Below, piece after piece: positions 49,906 through 59,162 of a DNA stretch of 64,000 bases (its first letter is position 1; the number at the start of each line of letters is the position of its first letter). The position numbers and the translations under genes are program-made. This DNA is from an uncultured Lachnospiraceae bacterium (lineage in GTDB: Bacteria; Bacillota; Clostridia; Lachnospirales; Lachnospiraceae), in assembly GCA_944383325.1 (NCBI GenBank), contig CALWPC010000032.1, positions 165,668-229,667 of the forward strand, written 5' to 3'. A model generated the notes under the pieces. It worked only from the letters and a program-made list of their open reading frames with translations. It ran no database searches and was not told where the DNA came from.

Positions 49906-50331
49906 TCACAGGCTGTCGTCTGGAAACATTTCACTCTCAAGCTCCAAAATATCGTCCAGACAGACATGGGTGCCGTCCGTAAGCCACAGCGTCCTCTTCC
50001 TCAGATCCAACCGCTGCAGACGGCCGGTAACCGTCTTATAGACACCGCCGTCTTTTTTCTCATCAGGCACAAAATAGGTGACCTCTACCTGCGGACATTC
50101 ACCGATGCATTCCGACAGCAGCCTAAGCTTCCGCTCCAATACTTCCAGACTGTTCTCATCAAGACGGATTCGCCTCTGCGTACTCCGCTCTATTTCCCGG
50201 ATCATTTCCCCGTATCCGGTCACCGCGGCAAAAGGCGCAAACTGAGCCGCACGATCCGCCACCGGCATCTGTGGATGATTGGCTGAAACCGGATGCGGAC
50301 AGTTTATAATGTCATCATACGGTCCGTTCAC
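49906..50331 (-). CDS. YolD-like protein paired with a Y-family polymerase
   Basis: 141 residues from a GTG that overlaps the polymerase stop by 4 nt (GTGA), so the two are translationally coupled. The segment MPVADRAAQFAPFAAVTGYGEMI is typical of YolD-like proteins, a small family often encoded beside UvrX/UmuC-type polymerases. The C-terminal half is beta-rich. Its molecular role is unclear; the pairing suggests a part in DNA damage tolerance. Confidence 0.82.
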   Translation of the reverse strand: MNGPYDDIINCPHPVSANHPQMPVADRAAQFAPFAAVTGYGEMIREIERSTQRRIRLDENSLEVLERKLRLLSECIGECPQVEVTYFVPDEKKDGGVYKTVTGRLQRLDLRKRTLWLTDGTHVCLDDILELESEMFPDDSL

Positions 50332-51839
50332 GCCTTATGCCCCCCAATCTGTCCGTTGCGCTGCCGTGCAGTCGCGCCTTCCTCAAAGTTCATTCCTTTT
50401 AAAATTGCATTTTTCCCAAACTTACGCTTAATTTCCAACACCGCTTTCTGCCGGCTTCTCTCCCGCTCACGTTGTTCACGCTCTGCCTTTCTTCGCGCTT
50501 CAAGCGCCTGATAGTCCGTGAACAAATCGAGCTGCTCATAAATCTCTGACGGAGGAGCCAGGGATTCCTCCAACACATGATTTGCTGTGAGAGAAATTCT
50601 CCTGACAAATAATTCCGGATCGACAATCCGGTCAAACAGTGTACAGACCGCGTTCAAAATCTGATCCGACGACGACGTATAGCCTCCAAGATTCTCGGTA
50701 CCGTGAGCATGTTTTGGAATCGCACGGCCGTGACGGTCAACTCCAATCTCTCCCTCGTATCCTCTCCCCGGCAAGCGGCCCTTTAGATTTTCAATGTCAT
50801 ATCCCACGGTCAGAACCAACTGATCCGTCGCGATCTCTTTCTCTACCAAATTCAGGGCAAGCATATCCGCCATCTCGCGGACAATCAGTCTTGCCTTCTC
50901 AAATGAATAGGGATGCGGCAGCACCTGGCCGGAACCAATGCTGTTGGATTCCGGCTTATAGGCTTTAATATCCGCCATTGTGCACGGCTCCCAACCCCAT
51001 GCATGGTCGATGAGCAGTTCCGCATTGACTCCAAACAGACGGTACAGCAAATCTTCATTATAATAATCCGAAGGCTTCCCTATCGAACACCGCGCTATAT
51101 CTCCCATTGTAAACAGCCCGTGTTCTTCCAATTTCCGGGTATATCCCCTGCCCACACGCCAAAAATCTGTCAGCGGCCTGTGCTGCCATAATAATCGCCG
51201 GTAACTTTTCTCATCCAACTCTGCAATCCGCACGCCGTACTCATCAGGCGGAATATGCTTTGCCTCAATATCCATCGCCACTTTACTCAGGTACAAATTG
51301 GTGCCGATGCCCGCAGCAGCCGTCACCCCTACCGTACTCTGAACGTCCAGAAGGATTTTTTGCGCCAGTTGTCTCGCGGTAAGTTGATAGGCATGCAAAT
51401 AAGAAGTGACATCCATAAACACCTCATCAATCGAATACACATGCATGTCCTCCGGCGCAATATATTTGAGATAGACATCATACACACGCGCGCTGTATTC
51501 CATGTAGAGAGCCATACGCGGAGGCGCAACAATGTAGTCCAGTTTCAGTTCCGGGGACTTTTCTAATGATACCTCGTCCCAGGATGAGCCGGTAAACGCG
51601 CCTCCGGGCGCACGCCGCTGCCTGTCGGCATTAATTTCCTGCGCCTTCTGCACAACTTCAAACAGCCTCGGCCGTCCGGAAATCCCGTAACTTTTCAGAG
51701 ACGGAGACACGGCAAGACAAATCGTTTTTTCCGTGCGGCTTTCGTCCGCCACAACAAGATGCGTCGTCATCGGATCGAGTCCGTTCTCCACGCACTCGAC
51801 TGATGCATAAAACGATTTTAAATCAATAGTGAGATACAT
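50328..51839 (-). CDS. Y-family translesion DNA polymerase (UvrX/UmuC type)
   Basis: 503 residues with GGAGGG at the start. Catalytic acidic residues are in MYLTIDLKSFYASVEC and in YSIDEVFMD near 130. Palm, fingers, thumb and little-finger regions are present, and a basic, Arg/Glu-rich helical tail follows. The length fits a Gram-positive UvrX-like error-prone polymerase, usually damage-inducible and often on mobile elements. No canonical LexA operator was seen upstream; the promoter is TTGATA-N17-TATACT. Confidence 0.9.
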   Translation of the reverse strand: MYLTIDLKSFYASVECVENGLDPMTTHLVVADESRTEKTICLAVSPSLKSYGISGRPRLFEVVQKAQEINADRQRRAPGGAFTGSSWDEVSLEKSPELKLDYIVAPPRMALYMEYSARVYDVYLKYIAPEDMHVYSIDEVFMDVTSYLHAYQLTARQLAQKILLDVQSTVGVTAAAGIGTNLYLSKVAMDIEAKHIPPDEYGVRIAELDEKSYRRLLWQHRPLTDFWRVGRGYTRKLEEHGLFTMGDIARCSIGKPSDYYNEDLLYRLFGVNAELLIDHAWGWEPCTMADIKAYKPESNSIGSGQVLPHPYSFEKARLIVREMADMLALNLVEKEIATDQLVLTVGYDIENLKGRLPGRGYEGEIGVDRHGRAIPKHAHGTENLGGYTSSSDQILNAVCTLFDRIVDPELFVRRISLTANHVLEESLAPPSEIYEQLDLFTDYQALEARRKAEREQRERERSRQKAVLEIKRKFGKNAILKGMNFEEGATARQRNGQIGGHKA

Positions 51840-51885
51840 TCTGCTGCCCTCCGCTGCCGATGTCGTTCATTTTATATATACATTT

Positions 51886-51914
51886 AGTATAACGAATAAA
51901 CGATATTTTATCAA
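51886..51914 (-). promoter_or_regulatory. Promoter of the Y-family polymerase operon
   Basis: Minus-strand TTGATA-N17-TATACT, located just past the stop of the ABC-F gene at 51921. The spacer holds ATCGTTTATTCG, weakly symmetric but not a match to the known Firmicute SOS box. Confidence 0.6.
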
Positions 51915-51920
51915 TTCGTC

Positions 51921-53387
51921 TTACAGAGAAACAGTCCGCGTCGAAATCAACTCCCAAAATGCGCGGTCATGCTCGACAAATATCATCGTCGGTGCAAAGG
52001 TCTGCAGCAGCTGCTCCACCTGCATTCTTGAATACAGATCCACAAAGTTGAGCGGTTCATCCCATATATATAAATGTGCTTTTTCACAGAGACTTTTCGC
52101 AAGAAAAACCTTCTTTTTCTGTCCGCCGGAAAAATCTTTCATATCTTTTTCAAATTGTTTCCGGTCAAAATCCAATTTCCTAAGAACGGTACGAAACAGC
52201 GTCCCGTCAATCTGATGCTCCTTCGCAAATTCCGAGATTGTCCCCCGCAATCCGGAAGTATCTTGCGGTACATAAGAGACGACCAAACCTGAGGCAAGAG
52301 AAATGGTGCCGGTATGGGAAAGATCACATCCGGCCAACAATTTCAGCAGGCTGCTTTTGCCGCTCCCATTTTTTCCGACAAGCGCAATGCGCTCGCCCTG
52401 GCGAATGTCAAACGAAACCGGCCTGCAGACGGCCGCTCCATTGTAGCAAACCTCAACTTCCCGCAGCGCGGCCAATGTCTGCTGATGATGAGACAGCGGA
52501 AAAAGTTTCAGCGTTTCCGCCGTTTCCTCATTTTTCAGCAAAGCGGCCTTTTGCTCCACCGCCTGCGCCCGGCGATTCTCAATCGATTTGGAACGTCTTT
52601 GCATTTTTGCAGCTTTATGCCCAATATATCCCCGGTCAACCGGTCCGTTTCCGTATTTTGCTGCCTCGGTGCGATCCGACCAGGCGGATGTTCTCTGCGC
52701 CGCCCGCTGCAAATGCGAAATTTCCTTCTTCAGCCGTTCCTTTTCCGCCCGCTCAAACGACTGCTGTCTCTCAAAATTTATCATCCACGCGGAAAAATTG
52801 CCGCTCTGCACTTCAATCGTTGCACGGTTCAGCGATAAAATATGATCTACGCATCCATCTAAAAACAGACGGTCATGCGATACGAGAATAAATCCTTTTT
52901 TCGTCCGCAAATAATCGGACACTAATTTTCTCGCATTTGCATCCAGATGATTTGTCGGCTCGTCGATCAGCTGAAAATGTTCTTCATTCAAAAAAAACGC
53001 TGCAAGCAGTACCTTCGTCTGTTCTCCCTCAGAGAGCGTCTCCAAAGGGCGCCAAAGTACTTCCCCGTCAACGTCCAGACGCGAACACTCCCTCAAAAAT
53101 TCCCATTCCTGCGCGTTCGGGGCAATCTCCTCCAACACCTCAATGACCAGTCTGCTTTTGTCGCTGACAACATACGGGAAATAATCAAACTGAACAGAGC
53201 TTATAATCTTCCCGCTGTATTCGTATTTTTGACGCAGCAGCTGAAGCAGTGTCGTTTTTCCCCTGCCGTTTCTGCCTACAAATCCAAGCTTCCAATTCGT
53301 GTCAATCTGGAAGCTGCAATTTTCAAATACGTTGTGACTGCTCCCCGGATAGGCGAACGTCAAATTTTCAACTTGAATCATTGACAC
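51921..53387 (-). CDS. Lsa-type ABC-F ribosomal protection protein
   Basis: 488 residues from a GTG at 53387 (MSMIQVENLTFAYPGSSHNV), preceded by GGAGG. The longer frame upstream crosses hairpins and is not used. Two ABC domains: Walker A GRNGRGKTT with LSEGEQ and LIDEPTNHLDANA, then GKNGSGKSS with FSGGQKKKVF and WDEPLNFVDLYS. No membrane segments. Sequence resembles the Lsa/CplR group that displaces lincosamides, pleuromutilins and streptogramin A from the ribosome. Resistance is predicted from family only. Confidence 0.85.
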   Translation of the reverse strand: MSMIQVENLTFAYPGSSHNVFENCSFQIDTNWKLGFVGRNGRGKTTLLQLLRQKYEYSGKIISSVQFDYFPYVVSDKSRLVIEVLEEIAPNAQEWEFLRECSRLDVDGEVLWRPLETLSEGEQTKVLLAAFFLNEEHFQLIDEPTNHLDANARKLVSDYLRTKKGFILVSHDRLFLDGCVDHILSLNRATIEVQSGNFSAWMINFERQQSFERAEKERLKKEISHLQRAAQRTSAWSDRTEAAKYGNGPVDRGYIGHKAAKMQRRSKSIENRRAQAVEQKAALLKNEETAETLKLFPLSHHQQTLAALREVEVCYNGAAVCRPVSFDIRQGERIALVGKNGSGKSSLLKLLAGCDLSHTGTISLASGLVVSYVPQDTSGLRGTISEFAKEHQIDGTLFRTVLRKLDFDRKQFEKDMKDFSGGQKKKVFLAKSLCEKAHLYIWDEPLNFVDLYSRMQVEQLLQTFAPTMIFVEHDRAFWELISTRTVSL

Positions 53388-53426
53388 GGTCATACACCTC
53401 CTTACCGTGCGTCTCCTGCTCTGCGG

Positions 53427-53477
53427 GCTTTTTGTTCCATAGGAAAGTGCAAAGAACTTTCCTATGGAACAAAAAGC
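53427..53477. repeat. Perfect 22-bp inverted repeat in the ABC-F leader
   Basis: Arms 53427-53448 and 53456-53477 are perfect complements over 22 bp with a 7-nt loop. On the minus strand the hairpin lies between the GC-rich terminator hairpin at 53476-53511 and the ABC-F binding site. The two hairpins share two bases and the T-run after the first belongs to the arm of the second. Confidence 0.85.
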
Positions 53478-53511
53478 CGGGCCGCAAGAAAGCAACTTCC
53501 TGCGGCCCGGC
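53476..53511 (-). terminator. GC-rich terminator between flavodoxin and ABC-F genes
   Basis: GCCGGGCCGCAaGAA and TTCcTGCGGCCCGGC form a very stable stem, followed on the minus strand by TTTTT. It lies 45 bp past the flavodoxin stop. It terminates that operon or acts as an attenuator for the ABC-F gene. Confidence 0.85.
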
Positions 53512-53556
53512 CACACTGCGCTAACACCCATTCCTACGTCCTATGATTCCGAACTT

Positions 53557-54036
53557 TCACAAACCCATACTTTCAATCCAGGCGGAAAGTTCACCGGCGG
53601 AAGCGGATGCGCTCATTCTGTTACCCGGCAGTACGTTTGCGCCTGGACAGCTGTTTTTCAAAATATCGGCCGTCTTTCCCATGCCGCTGCTGCCGGAAGT
53701 CGCAAAAGGTACAATTGTTTTACCTGCAAGATCATAACTTTCCAAAAATGTCTGTACAATGCGGGGCGCCTCATACCACCAGATAGGAAACCCTACAAAT
53801 ACGACGTCATACTGTTTCATATTTTCCACAGGCGCAGCAATCTCCGGCCGAGACGCCCGATCTTTCATCTCCAGCGTACTGCGGCTCTGTTGATTCATCC
53901 AGTCCAGATCGGCGTTCGTATAAGGCACCGCCGGCCGGATTTCATATAAATCGCCGCCGACTGTATTCGCCAATGTTTTTGCCAACTTGGCCGTTACACC
54001 ACTCGCGGAAAAATATGCTACTAATGTGTTGCCCAT
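53557..54036 (-). CDS. Flavodoxin-family protein
   Basis: 159 residues with GGGGG before the ATG. The FMN phosphate loop reads VAYFSASGVTAKLA, and the second conserved segment is VFVGFPIWWYEAPRIV. It fits the short-chain flavodoxin-like proteins that act in electron transfer or as FMN oxidoreductases. It lies 24 nt after a LysR-type regulator on the same strand, so it is probably controlled by it. Confidence 0.88.
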   Translation of the reverse strand: MGNTLVAYFSASGVTAKLAKTLANTVGGDLYEIRPAVPYTNADLDWMNQQSRSTLEMKDRASRPEIAAPVENMKQYDVVFVGFPIWWYEAPRIVQTFLESYDLAGKTIVPFATSGSSGMGKTADILKNSCPGANVLPGNRMSASASAGELSAWIESMGL

Positions 54037-54060
54037 ACTCGATTCCCCCTTTATGTCATT

Positions 54061-54936
54061 CTAAGAGCTGCCTTTTAATTGTTTTGACACAAATTCCAGA
54101 AAGGCCGTAGTCGCCGCAGAAAAAACCGCATCCCGTTTCCATACCACAGCAGTGCGCGTCTCCACCGCAGGAGCAAACGGGATAAACCGCAGATTCTCAT
54201 AAACGCAGTTCAATTCAATACATACCACGGCTCCCATGCCGCTTTCCACCAACATTGCCTCATTATAAAGCAGATTGCCAACTGCGGCAAACTCCATCCG
54301 GTCATACATCTCCCCAAACCAACCGGACACATCGCCATGCAGCTGTCTTGACGCCGCTACCAAGGAAACCCCCAACAAATCTTCCGCACGGATTTGCTCT
54401 TTGACCGCCAGCGGAGAATCGTTTCGCACGAGGACGCCCCACCGCTCTTTTTCGGTCAAAAAGAGAAACTCATATTTGCGGACATCCACCGGTTCCCCAA
54501 TCACGCCAAGATCCAAAAGACCGCGCCCGATATGATCCTCAATATTGTCCGCGTTTCCACTGTATATTTGGAACGTGACAAGCGGATGCTGCTCCCGGAA
54601 AGCGACGATCAGTCCGGCCAGTTCCTTCGTACTGCGAAATTCTCCGCTGCCAATCAGAATCTCTCCGGCTAGCTCCGTCTTTTTTTGGAGAAAGTCCTGC
54701 CTGGTCCGGTTTGCAAGGGCGAGCAATTCCTCCGCACGGCGCTTTAAAAGAAGTCCGTCCTCCGTCAGCGTAATATGATGATTGCTGCGGACAAACAACT
54801 CGACCCCCAATTCTTCCTCCAGACGCATCATCTGACGAGAGAGCGTCGGCTGAGTGAGATGAAGCGCTTTGGCCGCCTTTGTAATATTTTCCTCTCTGGC
54901 AATCGCCAGAAAATAGTTTAAAACGCGCAGTTCGAT
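54061..54936 (-). CDS. LysR-family regulator, probably starting at an ATC codon
   Basis: About 291 residues, the normal LysR length, if translation starts at ATC at 54936. No in-frame ATG, GTG or TTG lies between an upstream stop and the internal ATG inside the DNA-binding helix. From the ATC the protein reads IELRVLNYFLAIAREENITK, then AAKALHLTQPTLSRQMMRLE, a full winged helix, and GGGGGAG lies six bases before the ATC. The rest is the ligand-binding domain. Starting at the first ATG would lose the HTH. Alternatives: a base error, or a mutated start. The neighbouring flavodoxin gene is the likely target. Confidence 0.78.
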   Translation of the reverse strand: MELRVLNYFLAIAREENITKAAKALHLTQPTLSRQMMRLEEELGVELFVRSNHHITLTEDGLLLKRRAEELLALANRTRQDFLQKKTELAGEILIGSGEFRSTKELAGLIVAFREQHPLVTFQIYSGNADNIEDHIGRGLLDLGVIGEPVDVRKYEFLFLTEKERWGVLVRNDSPLAVKEQIRAEDLLGVSLVAASRQLHGDVSGWFGEMYDRMEFAAVGNLLYNEAMLVESGMGAVVCIELNCVYENLRFIPFAPAVETRTAVVWKRDAVFSAATTAFLEFVSKQLKGSS

Positions 54937-55026
54937 CTGAGTCTCCCCCTTCAGATTGCCAGAATGTTTTAAGTATACAAGATAACTAAAGTGTAAATGA
55001 TTTTCATCAAATTCACAAGTCCAAAA

Positions 55027-56832
55027 TCAAATACTTTGATTGACATACCACTGCGCCTGGGCCTGATACATTTTTGCAAACAGAGAGTCCCTGCCCAGCA
55101 GGCTGCTGTGCGTGCCGTCCTCAACAACCGAACCGTCATCAAATACGAGAATCCGATCCACGACCTTTGCCGCTCCCAGACGATGCGAAATGAGCAGTAC
55201 CGTTTTATCGGCTGTCAGATTAGCAAACTCAGAATACAATTCCGACTCAGAAACCGGATCCAAAGCCGCCGTCGGCTCGTCGAGCACCATAATTTTTGCC
55301 TGGTCTTTATATAAATTTCTTGCAATAACCAGTTTCTGCCACTGTCCGCCGGACAAATCAATACTTCCTTCATACAAATTGCCCAAATACGTATTTCCCT
55401 GTTTTTCGAGAGCATCCACATAATCCTGCAAATGAACCTTTTGCAGCACATTCTGTATATCTGATTCCGCGTGGGAATGTCTGAGATCTCCGATTTCAAT
55501 GTTTTCGTTGATCGTGCCCTGATAATGGAGGAAATCCTGTGTTGTACAGGAAACGCGGTCCCTCAAAAACGAAAGTTGTTCATTGAGGTTCTTGCCGTTC
55601 ACCAGAATTCTGCCCTCCGTTGGCTCATACAGCCCCATCAGCAGCGCGACAAACGTGCTTTTGCCAGACCCGTTTTCACCGACAATCGCAATCTTTTCTC
55701 CCTGTCGGATTGTCAGGTTTACATCATGAAGCACTTCCCTGTCGGAACCCGGATATCGAAACGATACATGCTCAAACGTAATTTCCACGTCCTCGTCATT
55801 GTCGGATGATCCGCAGATCTTTTCTTCCTGATAATTCATGATCTCCTCATAATCTTCCAGATAACGGCCATCGCTGCCGACCCGATTTATATTCTGATAG
55901 GTCTGACGCATATAATTGCGCATGTTATTCACAGAGCTATAAACGAGCATAAAAGACCCGATTTCACTTTTGCCGCTGAAAATATCCATACAAATCATTG
56001 CAAGCGCACAGGCGACGGAACCGTAAACGAGCAGATTTGTCAGAACACTGAGAAGCAAAAAACGCCTCGTCAATTTGATTTGCTCGCCGTACACTTTGTT
56101 GACGGACTGATCATACTTTTGTTCTACATAATCGTAGAGCTGATAAAACCGCATTTCTTTTACATACTTGCGCTTCGTCAGCACGAGCGCCAAATACCGC
56201 TGCATCTGCCCCTCAAATGAATTCCACTGATTCAGCTTGTATTCTTCTTCCGTCTGATACCGGCTCAGCCACAGCGTCGGCACTGTCGCAGCAAAGACAA
56301 TACAGGCAATTTTCCAATTCAAGCTGATTAAAATCAAAAGCGCGGTTCCAAAACTGACCGCAGACTTCAAGCTGTACAGAGACAGATCTACAACACCGGA
56401 AATTTTGCCGGTAAATCCGTGCTTGACCAGAGAAATCTTCTTTTGCACCTCTACATCATCAAAATAAGACAATTTCAGCTTCAATACCTTGCCAAGAACA
56501 CGTTTTTCGACAAAATAGCCAATCTGCACCCACATTCTTCCTGTGGCCCGATCTGCAAAGATGTCCATAACACTTAGAAAAAGCTCGGCACCTCCCCAAA
56601 TGAGAAGCCAGAAAATCACCGATTTCAGAGCCTGATTTCCGTTGACAACAAAATCAGCCGCCGCATTGAGAAACTCTGCATTTAACACAGCCGTATAAGA
56701 GGTGAGCGCACCGATGAGAATCCATACCGATACAAACACGAGATCTTTGACATGTCCCGCCAAATATACAATGTTCACCGCTCGTTGTATCGTTCGGAAG
56801 ATCGACGCACGTTTCCGCTTGTTTTCATTCAT
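55027..56832 (-). CDS. ABC exporter half-transporter (second gene of a pair)
   Basis: 601 residues from the ATG at 56832 (MNENKRKRASIFRTIQRAV), preceded by GGGGAG; it overlaps the previous gene by 8 nt. A membrane domain of about six segments (about 20-330) is followed by an ATPase with GENGSGKST, LSGGQWQKL and LDEPTAALDP. It pairs with the gene upstream to form a heterodimeric type I exporter. The substrate cannot be told; no peptide, immunity or modification genes were recognised beside it. Confidence 0.88.
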   Translation of the reverse strand: MNENKRKRASIFRTIQRAVNIVYLAGHVKDLVFVSVWILIGALTSYTAVLNAEFLNAAADFVVNGNQALKSVIFWLLIWGGAELFLSVMDIFADRATGRMWVQIGYFVEKRVLGKVLKLKLSYFDDVEVQKKISLVKHGFTGKISGVVDLSLYSLKSAVSFGTALLILISLNWKIACIVFAATVPTLWLSRYQTEEEYKLNQWNSFEGQMQRYLALVLTKRKYVKEMRFYQLYDYVEQKYDQSVNKVYGEQIKLTRRFLLLSVLTNLLVYGSVACALAMICMDIFSGKSEIGSFMLVYSSVNNMRNYMRQTYQNINRVGSDGRYLEDYEEIMNYQEEKICGSSDNDEDVEITFEHVSFRYPGSDREVLHDVNLTIRQGEKIAIVGENGSGKSTFVALLMGLYEPTEGRILVNGKNLNEQLSFLRDRVSCTTQDFLHYQGTINENIEIGDLRHSHAESDIQNVLQKVHLQDYVDALEKQGNTYLGNLYEGSIDLSGGQWQKLVIARNLYKDQAKIMVLDEPTAALDPVSESELYSEFANLTADKTVLLISHRLGAAKVVDRILVFDDGSVVEDGTHSSLLGRDSLFAKMYQAQAQWYVNQSI

Positions 56833-58669
56833 CACACTCACTCCCCTCATACCAGCGAGCCTGTTCGGAAAACAGGCGATAATAAATCCCCTTATTTTCC
56901 ATAAGCTCCTCGTGAATTCCAGACTCTGCCAACCGTCCCTGATCAAGAACCAGAATCTTATCCGCCAGTCTTGCAAATCCAATCCGGTGCGAGATCAGAA
57001 TAGCCGTTTTCCCGCGAAACGACTGTCTGATCTCACGAAACTGCTGCATTTCTGCAATCGGATCCAACATTGCCGCAGGCTCGTCCATAATCATAATATC
57101 CCTGTCGCTGATATATGCTCTGGCCGCTGCAATTCGCTGCCATTCTCCGCCGGACATCCGAACACCGTTTTGCTCATACCAACGCCCCATATAGGTATTG
57201 ATGCCGTCCGGCATACGTTTTACAATATGCGAGGCCATACTTTTTTCTAATGCCTGATGAATCACCGCATCGTCGGATATTTCAGAAACATTTCCAAAGC
57301 CGACATTCTCCCTTACCATAAAATCAAATTTCACAAAATCCTGAAACACCACGCCGATTTGTTTAACCAACGTTTCCGTATCAAGTGTTTCATAATTGAC
57401 CCCATGAAAATACAGCGAGCCCCGATCCGGTTTGTAAAGACCAAGCAGCAACTTAATCAGCGTACTTTTTCCCGCGCCGTTCTCTCCGACAAGCGCCACA
57501 ATCTCCCCTTTGTTGATCTGAAACGACAGATCCGACAGCACCTCCCCGGATCCGGGATACGAGAAACTGACATTTTGACACGCAAACACAGCGTCCTCAG
57601 GCACATTGCAGCTCCCGTCCGCCTCTTCTATGAGTTTCTTCTCCCGGTCAAACTCCAATTCAAACAGCGCTTTTTTAAACTTTAAATCGCAGCTGATTCT
57701 ATAAAGGTTCATAATATCATAGCCGATGGAACTGCAGGAGCCGCAAACCGACTCAAACACAGAGAAAAAGATAGTCAGGCCTCCCAGAGTCAGCTGCCCC
57801 ACCCTGAGAAGCGCTATTGCTGCAAACATCACTAATAAACGCATAATGTTGCCGAACACTCCGACCATGGACCAAACGCTCGTTGTCTTGACTGTATTTT
57901 CGATTTCAAGCTCCAATGCCTTTTTTCTTTGTTCGTCCCATTTTTGAAAAATACGATCTTTTAAACCGAGAATGCGCACCTCTTTTGCATACTCCGCTTT
58001 GAACGCCAGATTCTGAAAATATTGTGCGATGTTCCAGTATTCCGAGGCGCCAACCCATGATTTCCAATCCCTTTTGGCGCCGTAAATACCGATCGGCACC
58101 GAACACAAAATAAAAACGGCGGCCACGAGCAGCAGCACAAACGACGTATTAAACGCCAATACAAGCACACTGACGATACTGATCACATTATACAGGAGAT
58201 AGAAAAAGGACTGGACGAACTCTCCCAGTGTGCGCTCGTCTTTCTGAGCCATCGACATAATCTTTGCCGTCCGGGGATCGTCAAAATAACTGACCGGCAC
58301 CTTTTTCATAAACTCGCACATTCTGCGCTGCATTCCGATTGAATATTTTGTATCCAGTCTCTTCATCACGATATTTGGGATGCTTCCCATAAAAATATTA
58401 AAAAACATCACGCACACCAGTGCAATCAGCCGCGGATAGACCGCACCAATCCCGCTGCCCGACTCTACATTCTGCGAAATTTGATCAACAATATCACTTG
58501 TAATTTTCATAAAAACAGACGGTACAACAGCATTGACCGAAAACAGCACCGTCCATAAAATCAGCGTCCATCTGTCAATATCAAACGCCCATTTTAACCC
58601 CCAGAAAATGACCGTCCGGTCAAGCCGAAGCTTTTCCGGATCAAATGTTTCCATTGAATTATCACCCAT
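56825..58669 (-). CDS. ABC exporter half-transporter (first gene of a pair)
   Basis: 614 residues with AAAAGGA before the ATG. Six-segment membrane domain, then an ATPase with GENGAGKST, MSGGEWQRI and MDEPAAMLDP; the Walker B Glu is present and the site looks functional. It is translationally coupled to the next half-transporter. Both are of a group often named multidrug or peptide exporters. A recombination or regulatory link to the Nim-like and GNAT genes nearby is possible but not shown. Confidence 0.88.
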   Translation of the reverse strand: MGDNSMETFDPEKLRLDRTVIFWGLKWAFDIDRWTLILWTVLFSVNAVVPSVFMKITSDIVDQISQNVESGSGIGAVYPRLIALVCVMFFNIFMGSIPNIVMKRLDTKYSIGMQRRMCEFMKKVPVSYFDDPRTAKIMSMAQKDERTLGEFVQSFFYLLYNVISIVSVLVLAFNTSFVLLLVAAVFILCSVPIGIYGAKRDWKSWVGASEYWNIAQYFQNLAFKAEYAKEVRILGLKDRIFQKWDEQRKKALELEIENTVKTTSVWSMVGVFGNIMRLLVMFAAIALLRVGQLTLGGLTIFFSVFESVCGSCSSIGYDIMNLYRISCDLKFKKALFELEFDREKKLIEEADGSCNVPEDAVFACQNVSFSYPGSGEVLSDLSFQINKGEIVALVGENGAGKSTLIKLLLGLYKPDRGSLYFHGVNYETLDTETLVKQIGVVFQDFVKFDFMVRENVGFGNVSEISDDAVIHQALEKSMASHIVKRMPDGINTYMGRWYEQNGVRMSGGEWQRIAAARAYISDRDIMIMDEPAAMLDPIAEMQQFREIRQSFRGKTAILISHRIGFARLADKILVLDQGRLAESGIHEELMENKGIYYRLFSEQARWYEGSECDE

Positions 58670-58748
58670 ACGATATATCCTTTTCCCCTCTTCACCAGAG
58701 TCTGCGTCCTGTGAAAAATGTGTATATTTTCATTAAGATAGAACAACG

Positions 58749-59162
58749 TTATTTTTCTGCATTCTCCGCTAATACCTTCTGCACCAACAACACCGCGTCT
58801 TCCACTTTTTTCCCGCACTGAAGCGCTTTGGGCGCGTTTCCGCGCAAGATCTCCCTGCAGCGGATGGAACCGTACTCCTGTGCATAAAGCTCCGCCGCGC
58901 GCCGGACGGCCCGATACGTTTTTGCGCGGCCGGTTCCGGTTTGTTTTCCGTTGCTTGTAAAATAGCTGATCACGGCCGCTGCCGCACAGAACGCGCCGCA
59001 CACTTCCTGCATCGCCCCGATTCCGCCTCCAAAGCCTTCCATGATGCGATAGGCCGTTTCTTCACTCATCCCCATCTCCTGCGCAAAGACGCAAAACACG
59101 GCCTGAGAACAATTATAACCGCTGCGATATGCCTGCATAGCCAATTTACACTTTTCATCCAT
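58749..59162 (-). CDS. C_GCAxxG_C_C family redox-type protein
   Basis: 137 residues with GAGGATC before the ATG. Conserved spaced cysteines: YNCSQAV, GFGGGIGAMQEVCGAFCAA, then RCREI and QCGKK, the hallmark of the C_GCAxxG_C_C family (PF09719). Members are thought to be redox or metal proteins; the role is unknown. The promoter is about 145 bp upstream (59304-59332). It precedes the ABC exporter pair on the other side by 79 bp. Confidence 0.85.
   Translation of the reverse strand: MDEKCKLAMQAYRSGYNCSQAVFCVFAQEMGMSEETAYRIMEGFGGGIGAMQEVCGAFCAAAAVISYFTSNGKQTGTGRAKTYRAVRRAAELYAQEYGSIRCREILRGNAPKALQCGKKVEDAVLLVQKVLAENAEK

Noticed and set aside
49678..50286. Plus-strand frame across the tandem repeat and YolD-like gene
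   Set aside because: It arises from the repeat and the complement of the YolD-like gene; the Arg/Pro-rich product has no family features.
51886..51914. SOS operator in the polymerase promoter
   Set aside because: The symmetric ATCGTTTATTCG does not fit the known Firmicute LexA consensus, so no operator was annotated.
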